Positions 22,676 to 35,244 of a stretch of 64,000 bases of DNA are shown here, piece by piece. Every line of letters starts with the position of its first letter. Position 1 is the stretch's first letter. A program made the position numbers and the translations under genes. Origin of the DNA: Hermatobates lingyangjiaoensis (Eukaryota; Arthropoda; Insecta; Hemiptera; Hermatobatidae); the NCBI GenBank assembly GCA_026182355.1, contig JAPFBL010000240.1, positions 62,001-126,000 of the forward strand, in the 5' to 3' direction. The notes under the pieces are model-generated. The model saw only the letters and a list, made by a program, of their open reading frames with translations. It had not been told where the DNA came from and made no database searches.

Positions 22676-22761
22676 TTGTAAAACAAGTTTACTGAATTAT
22701 GGAATTTATTTATGATGATGTAGTGCTACTCCGAGACAATGATAGCTTCCTGGGTGTTGTC
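22676..22761 (+). repeat. 86 bp direct duplicate, copy 1
   Basis: Matches 24872-24957 with three mismatches over 86 bases. It begins TTGTAAAACAAGTTT and ends CTTCCTGGGTGTTGTC. Both flanks diverge at once. It could be the end of an unrecognised element or a duplicated regulatory segment. Confidence 0.75.
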
Positions 22762-23290
22762 TGAAGAGCGTCTGGTTTAGTGTATTGAAATATTTGAGGC
22801 AGTATGAAGAGGCTGGAGTGGAGGAAGACGAGGGGTAAGAACTATCGTGAGTGACAGACAGGGGGTGTCTAGAGAGGAGCAAGGGCGCAGGCTCCGTCTC
22901 ATCTCTGTTAATCACCACCCTCTCCCCCCACCTATATCGATTGCCAACTGGGGGCGCGCTAATTCCAACAATGGCCGCCTCGCCACCCCAACTATCTTTA
23001 TTGCCCCCAATATATTTATCTTGTTATATTGGTGATGGAGCACAGCAGCCCCGTGGGAGGAGACGTATCCTTGACAACCAACCCCCCGCCTAAAACCTCC
23101 CTCCTATCCTATCAAAACCACCCTCTTCCATACCAGTTCTCTTATCTCTTCAAAACTACCCCAATTATCTCTCAATAATTGACTTCGCTCAACTCAAAAC
23201 TCCCTTTATAATCTTATCAGCTCGACTAAGGCAGGCATCGCTTGACTGTGTCACTCACTCTCGTCCCGGGGGACTTCGTATTAAAACATT
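22762..23290. promoter_or_regulatory. GC-rich non-coding island
   Basis: One of the most GC-rich blocks in the window: GAAGACGAGGGG, GGGGGCGCGCTAATTCC, AATGGCCGCCTCG, CCGTGGGAGGAGACG and CGTCCCGGGGGACTTCG. Several short overlapping frames exist on both strands with no domain. Candidate CpG-containing regulatory island. Confidence 0.35.
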
Positions 23291-23299
23291 TCCTTCAGC

Positions 23300-24870
23300 A
23301 GTGATGAAAAATCATTATAATTCTATCACTCAATTCATCGTAAAAAAATGCATCTAAACTCTTATATTATATGAAAAGATATTAACATATGCACATTTAT
23401 TTTGCATTTGTTTTAAAAAATAATTTTCGGTCTGCATAAATGTCAGAGGTAACAATTTTGAAGCCAAATTAATATACTATTTTGTCTTAAATAAATATAA
23501 AGATGTGTAAAGAGAGGTCATTTAGTTACAATACAGATGGTTAACGAACGCTCGTGACTTAGTCGGTGAATGTTTTGAGTTATCAAATTAGTGATGAGTG
23601 TTTCTGTATTGACGGATGACAAGGTAACGTTGCAAGAGTAATGATTAGAAATCAAACACAATGTAGAAATAATCAATGATTCTAGACTGTGAGCTATCAA
23701 AAATGTATATCTAAGTAATATTATTATATATATTAACTCAACAATTTCTTACTTCATACCTCATGTAATTTAATTTTATAATCTTTGTTTATTTTATAAA
23801 AAAAATTAAAAACACCGATCATGTTATAAAAATAGCTAGATTATGATTAATCTTTGTAAAAACCCAACTAAAAATCAAATATTTATTTTTTAGCAACAAC
23901 TGTAAGAATTTATATGAATTCCCCTAACCTCAATAAACGCAAAAGTTAAATACATTTAGAAACTCTAAAAAAAAATCATTTGTGTTACATAAATCACTTG
24001 GCTTATAATCACATCATTCATAATCATTTATTTACTTTATGTAATGATTGATATTACATTTTATTTTATTGATTTCATTTAATTTTTTTTTCGTTATTTT
24101 CCTTTCTTTACTCTCTTGTGCATGCTGTGACCCACCATAACTTATCTGTGTCTCAGAGTTAGTAAATTCATCGTACGTAAGTTCATACCGTGAACGTCCG
24201 CAATGACAAAATATTCAAATCCGCCTTTGTAAGTGTTTTTCTGTGTGTCCCTCTTCGCTTCTTTAATATTATGAAGGGACCGTTTAATTTGTTTATATAT
24301 GTTAATATCTTTCCTTTATATAATATATTATTATTATTATTATGAAATGTATGTATATATTGACTATAATTATACTGTTAATTCACTAAATGTTTATAAT
24401 ACCTTTCAGATAATAACGAAAACAAACAATATGGTGACGCCTTAACTAACCCTACTGCTGCTAATTGTTCAAGCATATTGATTGGATATATTAATATGTT
24501 TAAACTATATACTAAGCGAGTGTTAAAAATATATCACGTTAGTTGTGATTACTTGTCTGATTCGATAATTAGCATTTAAAATGGTAAATCTTTGCACATA
24601 AATCCTGGATATTTCTTACCTTTATTATAAAATGATGGCTTTCAGCAACATATTATTTAAAATTCCATAATTGTTCTATATCAACGTCTTAATTATATAT
24701 ACATTGTAATTGTCAGAGTTTAACTCAGATTAAAATAAATAAATAATTAAATATTTTGATTGATCATTGTTTCTGATAATAGTATGATTCGAAAAAAGAA
24801 CCAAAAATTTTATATATTTTTATGTATAAAAATATTTTTAATCTGATTAAAATTAAAAATCATTAAATTT
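23300..24870. other. Gene-poor AT-rich stretch
   Basis: No gene, RNA or clear mobile element seen. Confidence 0.4.
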
Positions 24871-24871
24871 G

Positions 24872-24957
24872 TTGTAAAACAAGTTTTCTGAATTATAGAA
24901 TTTATTTATGATGATGTAGTGCCACTCCGAGACAATGATAGCTTCCTGGGTGTTGTC
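24872..24957 (+). repeat. 86 bp direct duplicate, copy 2
   Basis: Direct copy of 22676-22761 (differences: T for A, A for G, C for T). The following base run (CCAGGAATC) is unlike copy 1. Confidence 0.75.
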
Positions 24958-24959
24958 CC

Positions 24960-26800
24960 AGGAATCACTCTTATTTTACTATTTTTCAATTTTCACCTAT
25001 TTCAGAGTTTAAGTTCTTTAATTAAAATGATAATAGTTATTATACCAAATGTTCTAGCTACTTGTATCTGTTTCCTATTCCATTCATTCTGAAGTTGAAT
25101 CTTTGAGAATTATGGGTGTTAAGAAAAAGTGAACCAGGTCACTTAAAGTTTGTTTGACTCAAAACTTTTTCAACACATCTATTGCTTTATTCCTTTGTGT
25201 TCCGTTGTATCTAGGAGCCCAAACCAAAGTTAAATCATTTTTACTGGTTTTATTATTATTAATTTTTGACCCCTTTCATAAAATCATGTAGAATATTTTA
25301 GAAATCATCTAACAATATAGATGATTCCATTTTACCAGATTTAGATTCATTTGAAATTGGTCATAAACAGTGTACAATTAAGTTATGAGAAAACAAGTTT
25401 ATAAGTATTTTAAATAGAAAAAAAATTCTCTAATTAGTCTTATTGGTCATTGTTTACCTTTACAAAGACGTCACGGATTGGGGGATTCTTTATATAAACT
25501 AACATCTCATTATTTCTTATTTTACTCTAAGTAAAGTATAGTAGTTATGAAAAAAATTGATCTCACAATTTTGATGGATTTACGGTTTAAAGCCCCTAAA
25601 GACTTTTCTCACGTTTTTCCATGATGTTTGTATATGGGGGGGGGGGGGTAGGATTTTTCCAAAATTTTTCCGAAACGATACAGGCTATAAAGTTTGATCA
25701 AATTCCATATTTCAACAAAAAGGAGTAGAGTTGATCAAAAATGGTTTAGGTGTGCCCTATTGGTTTTGACAAAATTGGATTATGACAAAATCACTTTTTT
25801 GGGAAAAATGTGATTTTAGACGATATTTTTTCCCTCTTAAGCTACTAATTCTAGAATCTTGGAATTTGGAATTATCATGAATGTGACAGAAGGAATCACT
25901 GAAAAAACCTTAGAAAAGATATTTTTTAAAAGTATTTTATAACCGTGGTCTCCTTATTATAAAGTAAAACTATAATAAATAAAAAAAAAGTAAATGTATT
26001 ACTTTTGACTTATGATTGAATCAAAAAGTTTGTGATGATTTCTTATTCGGATCAGAATTAAATTATACCCAAAAGTAGCAGATTGCGTGAAGATGAGTTG
26101 AAATTTTTGTTTAAAATTATATTAACAAAAACAGTCTATATGGTACATTTTATGATTATCGAAAATGTTTTTTCTATGAATCTAATAGAACAATAAAAAC
26201 TTGCTAAAAAATTAAGTCTAAAATTTCTAATTTATAAAAAAAAATTGCATGAAATTCCGGTTACTGTAAATGGCAATGTAGCTAAAAAACTGAAAATTCA
26301 ACTAAGAATAATTGATTAACCTCTCCTGCTGTACTTGTTGGATTTGACTACATTGGCTTTGGAATTTTTTAGGTGAGTCGTATTAAATGAACTTGCTATT
26401 AAGAAGTTTATGTAAGAAAAAGTTTTATTATTCTTATGAGTTATTATGACATTGTTAAACGGAAGAATGAAGGAAAGAAACGGAGGAAGAATGTAATAGT
26501 TAAACGTAAAAATCAACATATGACGGAGAGTTGTCTAAAAAAGTGTTGTGATCAAACCTCATGTTATGTACATAACTTAATATCAGATATTTAGCTTTTG
26601 GCTTGTTTAAAAACCCCATTAAATGTAGTAATATGGAAGTATGACGAAAATACTTGTTCGTTTTTTATTACATCAGGGCTACTATCTTTAGCTACTTCGT
26701 CGCTGATTCAATGAACTTGACATTTTGTATTAAATGTTATTTTATATTCATGAGCCTTAATATTGAAAAGAGAATGCTGTTTGCCATCTCAGTATAACTC
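24960..26800. other. Gene-poor AT-rich stretch
   Basis: No gene is supported. A 13-base G run lies at 25636-25648. The phrase around 25590-25900 has a more even composition but no frame or known repeat. Confidence 0.35.
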
Positions 26801-26809
26801 ATTTTCTTC

Positions 26810-26842
26810 TCTCCTGATGACGACGAGGTCGAAATATTGAAG
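26810..26842 (+). ncRNA. Hammerhead-type ribozyme, R3 family
   Basis: Core CUGAUGA, extra C, stem II GAC / GUC with a GAG loop, GAA, palindromic stem III AUAU, U at the cleavage site. Stem I is weak (UCUC / GAAG; two pairs plus a G-U). Followed by the family tail (ACGTGTTCTTTTC). Confidence 0.55.
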
Positions 26843-28019
26843 CGAGTTTTTTATTATTTCTACGTGTTCTTTTCTTTAAACCATTTAATATTAAAAGAGT
26901 AATATTACATCAAAAATAACAAAATTTTAAGTTCTATTTGTTATAACATATGACGTTTTTGGTAATTAATTATCTTTATTTAAGATAATATGTTTATGTT
27001 AAATAAACTATGCTTAAAACAATAATAATCTATACAGACAAAAATATCTTAAAAAAACATATATTAAAAAAATTAACAAACAAATCAATTAAACATTTTT
27101 CTTTATTATCCTTCCCGATACTTTATTTTCTGTCATGCCAGGTTTTAGAATCTTAAAAACAGTAAAAGGTAAGAAGCGCTTCTCTTCTTTTGCATAGAGA
27201 GAGCCTGGATCAGTCAAATCTATACCGATCTAACAATTGATAATATGAAACGTTGACAACATGTTCTTGAACATTTTTTTTTTAAAAATTATGACTGTTT
27301 AATATGAGGTAAATAAAACGTGAAGTATAACTTTTACTTGTTGACATTTTGGCTTTCAAGTACCTGTGATTGAGGTATCTTTACGGAGGAGGTTTATATT
27401 AGGTTACCTTGTTATTTTTATGATTAATATCAGATAATATTTGAATAATTTGCACTATATCCCATGCTCAAAATTAAGATATGCTCTTTAATAATAGTAA
27501 GTTTCAAAATTTAAACATTTTTTTATTAAATCCATCCTGTATTTGTATGCATAATAATTATGGTAACTTTTTATTTATTTATGGAACGATTATAGCCGTT
27601 AGGATTGCTTAGTTTAATTCTAACAAATTCCGATATTTTGGAAATTTTAAAAAACCTCTATTTTAAACACCAGTATATTCCTAAACTGTTATCAGTATTT
27701 TGAACAAAGAAATTAAACAAAATAAGAATAGTTCCCTGACTTAGAGAAGTAAGGGGTATCTCAAAAAAAATTTAAATGCAATTTATAAAAGAACATTTTA
27801 TCATATTTTTTTATTTTTGTTTATAGATGGATACTAAACAAAAATAAGTCATTAATTAATGTTTTATTTTCTTTAAACATTTATGCTTGAAAGAAAAGTT
27901 TATCAAAATTCCTAAAAAAAGGTATTCTTATTTTTTTTCACCGGTACAAAAGTGATGAATATATAAATAAATATTTTTTTTAAAATTTATTTAAAAGAAA
28001 AACTAGAAAACTAGAAACC

Positions 28020-28240
28020 TTTTTTTGGAAAAACTAGAAAAGAGAAAAAAAAAGAGACTAAAACTCACGATTCTCGATCATTTTGGTATTCTTGCCGTCT
28101 CTTTAGGAGAGGAGGAAAAGAATAAGAGGAAAAAACACAAGAGTGGAGACGTGAAAACGACGACAGACCGATACAAAGTGACACACAGTGCAGTCACCTT
28201 CCCGCCATGGACCAGTATAAGCACTAATAACTGACAAATG
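28020..28240. mobile_element. PLE R9 terminal unit
   Basis: Shares blocks with 42440-42610: AGAGTGGAGACGTG versus GGAGTGGAGACGTG, ACAAAGTGACACA and GCCATGGACCAGTATAAGC versus GTGGACTAGTTTAAGC. At 42440-42610 the same unit lies downstream of a GIY-YIG pseudogene, so this is a detached PLE 3' end. Short frames here (lysine-rich on plus) are not genes. Confidence 0.5.
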
Positions 28241-28609
28241 AATGTCGTATTCAAGTGAAGGAGAAAAGAGAAGAAAAAGAAAAAAAATCGTAAATTAAAA
28301 TTAAGGCTCAAGTGGCAAATGATGAAAATACAGCAGGAAAAAAATCAAGTAAATATTGAATTTAGAGTGAGCGCTGAAGTGTACAAAATACAAAAAAACA
28401 AATTATTCGAGAAATATTAAAAAATAGGGTTAAAGTTAGAATGTATATTTTAAAATATTTTTAATTTTAAAATAGAAAGTTAAAAAATATATTTTTTTAA
28501 ATGTTATATATGATTGTTTTGATAAATAGTATTTTACACAAAAGAAACAATTCTTTATTTTACTAAGGAAACGTTCTTCCAATTGAAAAAGAAAATGCAA
28601 TATAAGAGA

Positions 28610-28740
28610 TGTTGAGATTCCCCTTTGCGTAATGGTCACTGTAGGATCAAATCCCCTGGATCTCGAGGAAAACCCTCTTGTCCCCCTAACACCTTGCCTT
28701 TTCAGCCTGAGGGGGAGGGTGGCCCAGAATAAGCCGAACA
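28610..28740. other. Short GC-richer block
   Basis: Contains GGATCAAATCCCC, which resembles a tRNA box B, and GAGGGGGAGGGTGG. A box A at the right distance is not present, so I do not call a tRNA or SINE. Confidence 0.25.
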
Positions 28741-29309
28741 TAAGAATTATTCAAAATAATATCACTGTATACAACAGCAAAAAATCTTCAGTGCTTTATT
28801 ATTAACTTTATAATAAATTTATACCCTAAATTATTTAAATTCTAAACTTAAAAGAGATTAAACCAGCTAAACAGTAAAATATAAAAGATAAATTCCCAAT
28901 TTTTGTTATAAAATTCTTTTCTAAAGTAATCTAAAAAAAAATCATAACAATATTAAAGAGATTTATAAAATAATTATTATATGATGGACATATTATATAG
29001 CTCCATAATTCATATGTTTTTTTTTAACCATAGAAAGTTTCTCAAAAATAAAGTAAACCTATTAGCAAGTAAACTGTAAAATGGCAAAAAAATCACTTAA
29101 AGGAATTGGCTAAAGCACAAATAAACTTATATGGTGAAAATATAGTTATGAGACAATAATATTATCTATTACACAACATAGACAATAGACATTACAACAT
29201 AGACACAACATAGACATTACACAATATACACTATGTGTAATAGACAATAATATTATCTATTACACAACATAATTATGCTGTGTTATTGTTTTACAAATTC
29301 TGAGGTAAA

Positions 29310-29400
29310 ATGGATAAACAAACAAAAGTCTCCATTCAAATGTAGTTTTATTCAACAGCAACAACGCGTTTCGAACACTTTGTGTTTATCATCGAACATT
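29310..29400 (-). mobile_element. PLE R4 fragment with decayed hammerhead
   Basis: Has CAACAACGCGTTTCGAACAC and TTTGTGTTTATCATCG. Stem II (AACAC / GUGUU) and stem III ACGCGU persist, but the core reads UUCGAUGA, having lost U4. Inactive by sequence. Confidence 0.6.
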
Positions 29401-29532
29401 TTACAAATGTTTGTTTATAAAGTTTAGAAAGATGAGTCAAATTTTTTTATTTAGTTTAATGAATTCCTTATGAAAGTATTTTAAAATCAAACGATTTCAA
29501 GAAAACAACATGTAGAAACAGCACACAATTCA

Positions 29533-29565
29533 CTTCAATATTTTGACCTCATTCTCATCAGGAGG
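29533..29565 (-). ncRNA. Hammerhead-like relic, R3 family
   Basis: Minus strand: CUGAUGA, then GAAUGAGGUC, then AAAAUAU, U, GAAG. The G12 position reads A, which should abolish cleavage. Confidence 0.4.
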
Positions 29566-29819
29566 AGGAGTCACACATTTCTTTGAACAACACCATGACA
29601 AATACTGATAAAACAATTATTTTAGCCTAGACTCTTGCATTTTCTCACAAAAGTTTACAAAAAATTCTACCGTTTCTATTGTCAACAGTTGTTCCTTTTT
29701 TTTAAAACTATAAATACTATTTTACGTAACTCTGTTTTCAGAGATCAAAGTAGGAGTTTTTAAAATATATTGTATATGAAATTTGCAATTAATAAAACAG
29801 AAGTTACTGCAGTATTAAG

Positions 29820-31150
29820 TTTTTATGCTTTACTTTGTTTGGCCAAAAAAAATTCAAGATTTCAAAACAAAATTGTCACTTAGTAACAATACTTACTCAG
29901 GCTGGTTATTTACGTACAAATAGCGTCATAAAAACATTAGGACTGACTTCTAGGGTACACAAGCTTTCAAAAACAACGATATTAAATTATTGTTTCAATG
30001 ATTTTCAAATGTACTTTATATTTCTATTATAACAGTATTTTACTGAAATAAAGTTCAATGTAGGTAAAAAATTGACAAATTAAAAGCGCACTTAACAGTC
30101 TGTTCAAACGGAAAATTAGAAACTGTAAGTGTGTATTTTTAATTCTCTATGTATCTACATTGAACTTTATTTGTTCGTTTCAAATCGTATTTTCATCGAA
30201 AAACTGTTTATTGAAATAAAAACATATTCAGTATTTGCTTAACTATAACAAAAGCACTTTTGTTATAGTGTACTATAATAAAAAATCTATAAATTAAAAT
30301 ACTATTACGAGAACTATCATCAGCTCATTTTTTTTTATAAAGATTGCTAACTATATATATTGTTATAAAATTTATTTTGATATAGAAATTGTAAAACCAT
30401 GAAAATAAATTCAATTAAGAAAAAACTTTTCAAATAAATTAAAATTGTATAAAAATGCATCTATTTAAAACGGGAAATTGAAAAAATGAAACAACTTATA
30501 TTTGACTTATGCAGGTAAATAGTTTAGGTTTCCGTTCTAGTATAACTGAAAACATCTGCGTTGTGTGTGATTACCAGTATATTGCCAGCTGTAGAGTTAC
30601 ATGAAGAGGTTAATTTAATTACATTTCTATTTATATCTGCCAATAATCATTTTATAAATTATAAATGGATTACACTGAACAACAATGGTCCTTAAATTGT
30701 TCTTTACTTCATTTATAAAATAATATGTATAGCTACGTCATCCTGTCAAACAAATTATGTGTATGAAATGAGTCAGTATACTAATACGTAAATAAAACTG
30801 GAAGCATTTGTCAAGTCATTTCAAATTACTGACTTCTTAATAATGAACTGCCTCGAAAAATATTTAGAACACATGTAGTTGTTAATGACTAAATACTTTT
30901 AGATTAGTAAATAGCTGATTACTTGTATACACCAATTATTTTTTTAAAGTTATTACTAAAAGAATATATTTACGCAATTATATAAAATTAGCAATTATTA
31001 ACTTTGTCGGATACAAAACCATCTGACCAACCTTATCCCTGCTGAATTAGAAGAAAATATATTTATTCTTCTCTAACTTATTATTTGTGATTGGGCACGC
31101 ATATGGCATCATTGGTGGTTCCTAATCGTATCTGCGCAAGTCCGCATGGT
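29820..31150. other. Gene-poor stretch with an R2 relic
   Basis: An R2 half-site at about 30095-30145 (AAACGGAAAATTAG, then AAACTGTAAGTGTG) is all I can identify. Nothing coding. Confidence 0.4.
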
Positions 31151-31163
31151 TCTCTTACTTATC

Positions 31164-31196
31164 TCTCCTGATGACGGTTCAAACCAAAATTGGAGA
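31164..31196 (+). ncRNA. Hammerhead-like relic, R2 family
   Basis: Stem I UCUC / GAGA (4 bp), core CUGAUGA, extra C, stem II GGUU / AACC, then AAA where GAA is needed. A single G12 to A change and a G at the cleavage-site base make it inactive. Confidence 0.6.
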
Positions 31197-31395
31197 CTGT
31201 AAATGTGTGCTTTTAATTTCTCTATATTTTCTTCTGTACATTAAACTATATATATATATATATTTGTTTCACAAAATGAGCACACAAGAAATGACACAGG
31301 AACTCACTACTATAGTTGGTCACCAGGAATATAGATCACCTGATCTTCAGGTGAAGGGCTCCGGAGACAGGTAACTACTGATATGTATATATATA

Positions 31396-31580
31396 TGATC
31401 AAACCACAATAAGAAATAGGAAAACAAGACTAAGATCTTTTAACCGTAACAAGCGGTCTTCGTCAGAGTCAAAAACCCAACTGTTGGGTCTTGTGACTCT
31501 GACGAAGACCGCTTGTTACGGTTGAAAGATATTAGTCTTGTTTTCCCATTTCTTATTGTGGTTTGATCATTGATTGTTAT
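31396..31580. mobile_element. PLE R1 inverted pair (near-palindrome)
   Basis: Two R1 terminal units tail to tail around CCAACTGTTGGG. Left hammerhead (31428-31470, minus) has GGUUAAAAGAUC, a G12 to A change. Right hammerhead (31495-31537, plus) keeps CUGACGA, GACCG / CGGUU and GAA; its stem III is AGAUAU. (TA)n follows near 31600. Confidence 0.75.
31495..31537 (+). ncRNA. Hammerhead ribozyme, R1 family, core intact
   Basis: Stem I GACU / AGUC (4 bp), core CUGACGA, extra A, stem II GACCG / CGGUU, GAA, stem III AGAUAU, U. The palindrome of stem III is broken compared with AGAUCU, so a dimeric stem III would be weaker. Confidence 0.7.
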
Positions 31581-31599
31581 TTCACGTGTTTATGAGAAA

Positions 31600-32630
31600 T
31601 CTTTATATATATATTGTATCTTAAAAAGCACATAGTTTCCCTTTCTGCAGGATGCAGTATGAAGAGATCTTGTGTGTCTTTCTCAAAATATAACAAAGAT
31701 TAAACTAAAAATAATGGAACTGTTAGGTTGATGGGAAAATAAAAATAAACATATTTTAAACACAAGAAGAATAAAAATATCAGTAATAGTACATTTATTT
31801 GTATTTAAACATAAAAAAGTAAAAGGACCAAAAGAATAATAATTATAAGAGAAGATAAATTGAAGTCTTTACTAGACTTTAATCTAGAAGAATAATATAT
31901 TTTTAATTTTTATAGTGTATTATATTTTATTTTTAACAACATATTGAAGAAAAATTATGGCTATTCTACAAAGAGTAGTAATAATGCACGTTTTAGCAAA
32001 ATAATTATTCCGTTAATGTAATTTACTTTAATGAATGATATAAATTTACTAAAGTAAGAATTTAATTTAAATTTAAATTGTTTAATTTAAATTGTTGTTT
32101 GCTTAATCTATTACTGATTTTTAAAGGCAATTATATGCAAAGAATATATTTTATTTTAATGAAACATACAAGAAAATCTTAAAACCATACTGTGTGACTA
32201 AGTAAAACAGCTTTAAAATCATTAATCATTTAAAGTAGATTAATATCCACAAGTAATCAAAGCAATTGAGCCTTTGTTAGATTATACCAATGCTCGAATA
32301 ACTGGATTACCTAATGGCCAACTGTCATGCAACAAGAAGGTGCCCGTTCAAACCTCAACGCCATCTATTCACTTTCTGTAATTTATTTCTTCTTTTGTGA
32401 TAAGTTCAGTTTTAATATTTTACATGATTTCTCTTTGTTAAACTAAAATTAAAATCTTTGAAGATTACATAAATGTTAAAGTTAAGAATTATATTAGGAT
32501 TTCATGAATAAGTGAATAAAATAAACTTAACGAATAATAAAATTAATAAAATTGACTGCATAATAAAAATAATAAAATTGACTGAATAATAATAAAAAAG
32601 TGAATAATAAAATTAACGCCAATAGTACAC
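31600..32630. other. Gene-poor AT-rich stretch
   Basis: No gene or recognised repeat seen beyond the R1 tail at its left end and AATAATAAAA runs near 32500-32620. Confidence 0.4.
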
Positions 32631-32637
32631 ATTACAT

Positions 32638-32840
32638 AAAGGATTTATAAAATTTGGAAGCAGTCCTTCATTTAAATATATTTCGTTGAATAATTGACCA
32701 TATTTCGCTGAAGTAATTCACTTCATATGTTTTTCAAGACTGACGATTCAAGATAAGTTTTTTAAGTTTAAAAAACTTATGAAGAAAATGACTTCAGCTA
32801 AATGTGATCAATTATTCAACATAATATTATATATATACTA
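32638..32840. mobile_element. Inverted pair of PLE amino-terminal fragments
   Basis: Minus strand (32760 to 32640): SAKYGQLFNEIYLNEGLLPN. Plus strand (32780-32840): KKMTSAKCDQLFNIILYIY running into (TA)n. Same family as 8355-8580. Confidence 0.6.
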
Positions 32841-33135
32841 GCAAATGTACCCGTCTTTGACGGAATCAAAAATTCTATTATACTTGGTATTCCAAAATAT
32901 CAATTATACTATTATACTAATACTATAATTAGAAATTATAGAATAGTAGAAAATACCGTTATTAGTACAGTGTTGAACAAATGCCTCTGTAAACACCACA
33001 TTAGCTGTCTGTCCTTCAGGTTCACGGAAGAACAAACAGTTGGAACCTCTGACTCTTGAGCAAGTAAACTATAGTTGACCATGTGAGAAAAACTTGGTCT
33101 CGCTAACTTGAATTCATGCGTTAGATAAAGTCTCT
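32838..33135 (-). mobile_element. Helitron 3' end fragment with CTAG terminus
   Basis: On the minus strand it ends CCGTC AAAGA CGG, GTACATTTG, CTAG, then host T. That is the canonical Helitron 3' layout of a hairpin about 10 bases before CTRR inserted before T. The body is a shortened version of 33456-33730. Confidence 0.75.
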
Positions 33136-33159
33136 TTAATATTACGCAAATATTAAATT

Positions 33160-33435
33160 AAAAAAATATGTTTTTATTGTATTTATTTATAATACATTTG
33201 CACTACTGTCATCGGCGAGCAAGCAAGCTACTGGCTACCCTGGCTAGATCCCTTTACTTTATTACCATTTTTTATATTATCACATTTTAAATTCAAAAAA
33301 TATTTGTTTGTTACATTTATTTATAATACATTTGCACTACTGTCATCGGCGATCACGCAAGCCACTGGGCTACTCTGGTCCCATACCTTACATTATTACC
33401 AGTGTTTTTATTAATCAAATATTAAATTAAAAAAA
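33160..33435. repeat. Two-copy tandem duplication, about 137 bp unit
   Basis: Units start near 33170 and 33307 and share ATTTATTTATAATACATTTG then CACTACTGTCATCGGCGA. The unit sits between two Helitron copies and may be Helitron filler. Confidence 0.7.
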
Positions 33436-33455
33436 GTTTACAGTTATACATAATA

Positions 33456-34853
33456 CATAGCAAACGTACCCGTCTTTGACGGAATCAAAAGTTCCGTCAT
33501 TTTTGGTATTCCAAAATGTCATTAGAAATTATAGAACAGTATAAAATACCATTATTAGTACAGTGTTAAACAAATGCCTCTGTATACACTACATTAGCTG
33601 TCTGTCCTTCAGGTTCATGGAAGAACAAACAGTTGAAACCTCTGACTCTTGAGCAAGTAAACTACAGTTGACCATGTGAGAAAAACATGGTTTCGCAAAC
33701 TTGAATTCCTGCGTGAGATAAAGTCTCCCTTTGCGACTTAGTTAACATCATTGCAAAATAGACTCTGACGGAACATTGCAATCATTTCAACGGAAACAGA
33801 CATTGGCTCGGAATCAATGGTATGCGTGGTATACACACAGACTCCCCAATATCACATCCAGTCATTATGTCCGCCTCTATGGCATATCTGTGTAGAGCAC
33901 GAACTCAGATTCGTGTCCCGTTGCACAGTTTTGGGGCACTCATGTTTCGTAACATGAAATTTGTTACTGCTATAAATTGCAGCATCATTGGTGCTCCTAC
34001 TTTAAGTTTTTACTCATGAGCAGGCAGTCCAGGAGAAATAAATTCAGAGTCAATAAATTCAATTAGATAATGAACCGCTTCTTCATCACTAATCCAATCT
34101 CTTTACTGACTTGTAAGTTCTTTCCTCGGTATGATATAGCGTAAGAACTTGTTTGTTGATTTTTCCTGCCTGTTCATATTAAGAGTTGAGAATTGCTCGT
34201 TTACAAAACTATTAATTCGTAATAGATAGTATCCTAAACTCTGGGAAACACCTTTTCAAAGATGTCAAATACGCAATATATTTATAAGCTCAATTGAAAT
34301 TAAAATCAACTAACAATACCTACTTGCCACACCTGTGTATTTTCAAAACAAACTTGTCTGTGAAGTTAGGAAAATACAGCTAAAAGCCCCATAACTTCGC
34401 TTCTGTACTGAATTATCAATCCATTTAGAGCCTATATTTTAAGTTAGGCATACACAAATCCAGTGTCAAAGTTTCAGCTCGCCATGTCTTATGGTGGCTG
34501 AGTTTACTTGTGACAAACGTTTTTGCTTTAAACGTCCATAACATCACTTCTACGTTGAATTTCCAACCAATTCAGAGCCTATATTTTAAGTTGGACCTAC
34601 ACAAATTTACTGTAAAAGTTTCAGCTTAATATGTCTTATGGTAGCTGAGTTTACTTGTGACAAAGTTTTGCGGACAAACAGACAAACCGACAAACCGACA
34701 AACCGACAAACAGACAAACCGACAAACCGACAAACCGACAGAAATTTTTCTAAGGGTGGATTCGATTTCTCTAATGTATGAAACGTAAAGAAAACTTGAA
34801 ATGAGTCAGTTCTAAGCAATGTACAGACAAAATCATTATTTTATTTATATAGA
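33456..34853 (-). mobile_element. Non-autonomous Helitron, nearly complete, about 1.4 kb
   Basis: On the minus strand: A then TCTATATAAATAAAAT at the 5' end (34853), an 8 bp repeat tract (about GTCGGTTT) at 34675-34740, two related ~140 bp units, and the 3' hairpin CCGTC AAAGA CGG with GTACGTTTGCTAT at 33456. The final CTAG is CTAT here. No Rep/helicase is encoded; short frames are fortuitous. A partner enzyme must act in trans. Confidence 0.8.
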
Positions 34854-34861
34854 TGACTAGA

Positions 34862-34985
34862 TTTTACAATAAACACATTAAATAACAATCAATGCCAGAC
34901 AATCAATAAATGACAGTCAGTTGAGATTTCACTCTGACGAAGACTATTTGTTACGGTTGAAGGATCTTAGCCTTTTCTCATTTTT
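34862..34985. mobile_element. Decayed PLE R1 inverted pair
   Basis: Left arm: AAACACATTAAATAACAATC. Right arm: CUCUGACGA and GGUUGAAGGAUCUUAG. The hammerhead at 34930-34972 has lost stem II pairing and has GAAG in place of GAAA. It starts at once beyond the Helitron 5' end. Confidence 0.5.
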
Positions 34986-35001
34986 TATTATGAATTGAAC
35001 G

Positions 35002-35005
<4 letters not shown>

Positions 35006-35055
<50 letters not shown>

Positions 35056-35211
35056 CCCATGACCTCCCTTTCAATGATTGTTTCAGGGTACAAATCCTCA
35101 AACAAATCCCCGAGTCTAATTCCCATGTCACCCTTAGAGCTTCCGAAGAGGCATTCATATGCCTCCTTGGGGCTCGTTCTCCTCCTGGTCTCAACCTGTA
35201 CCGTTAATTAT

Positions 35212-35244
<33 letters not shown>

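Noticed and set aside
28610..28740. tRNA or SINE from a box B-like GGATCAAATCC
   Set aside because: The only A-box-like sequence is about 15 bases away, too close for a tRNA promoter.
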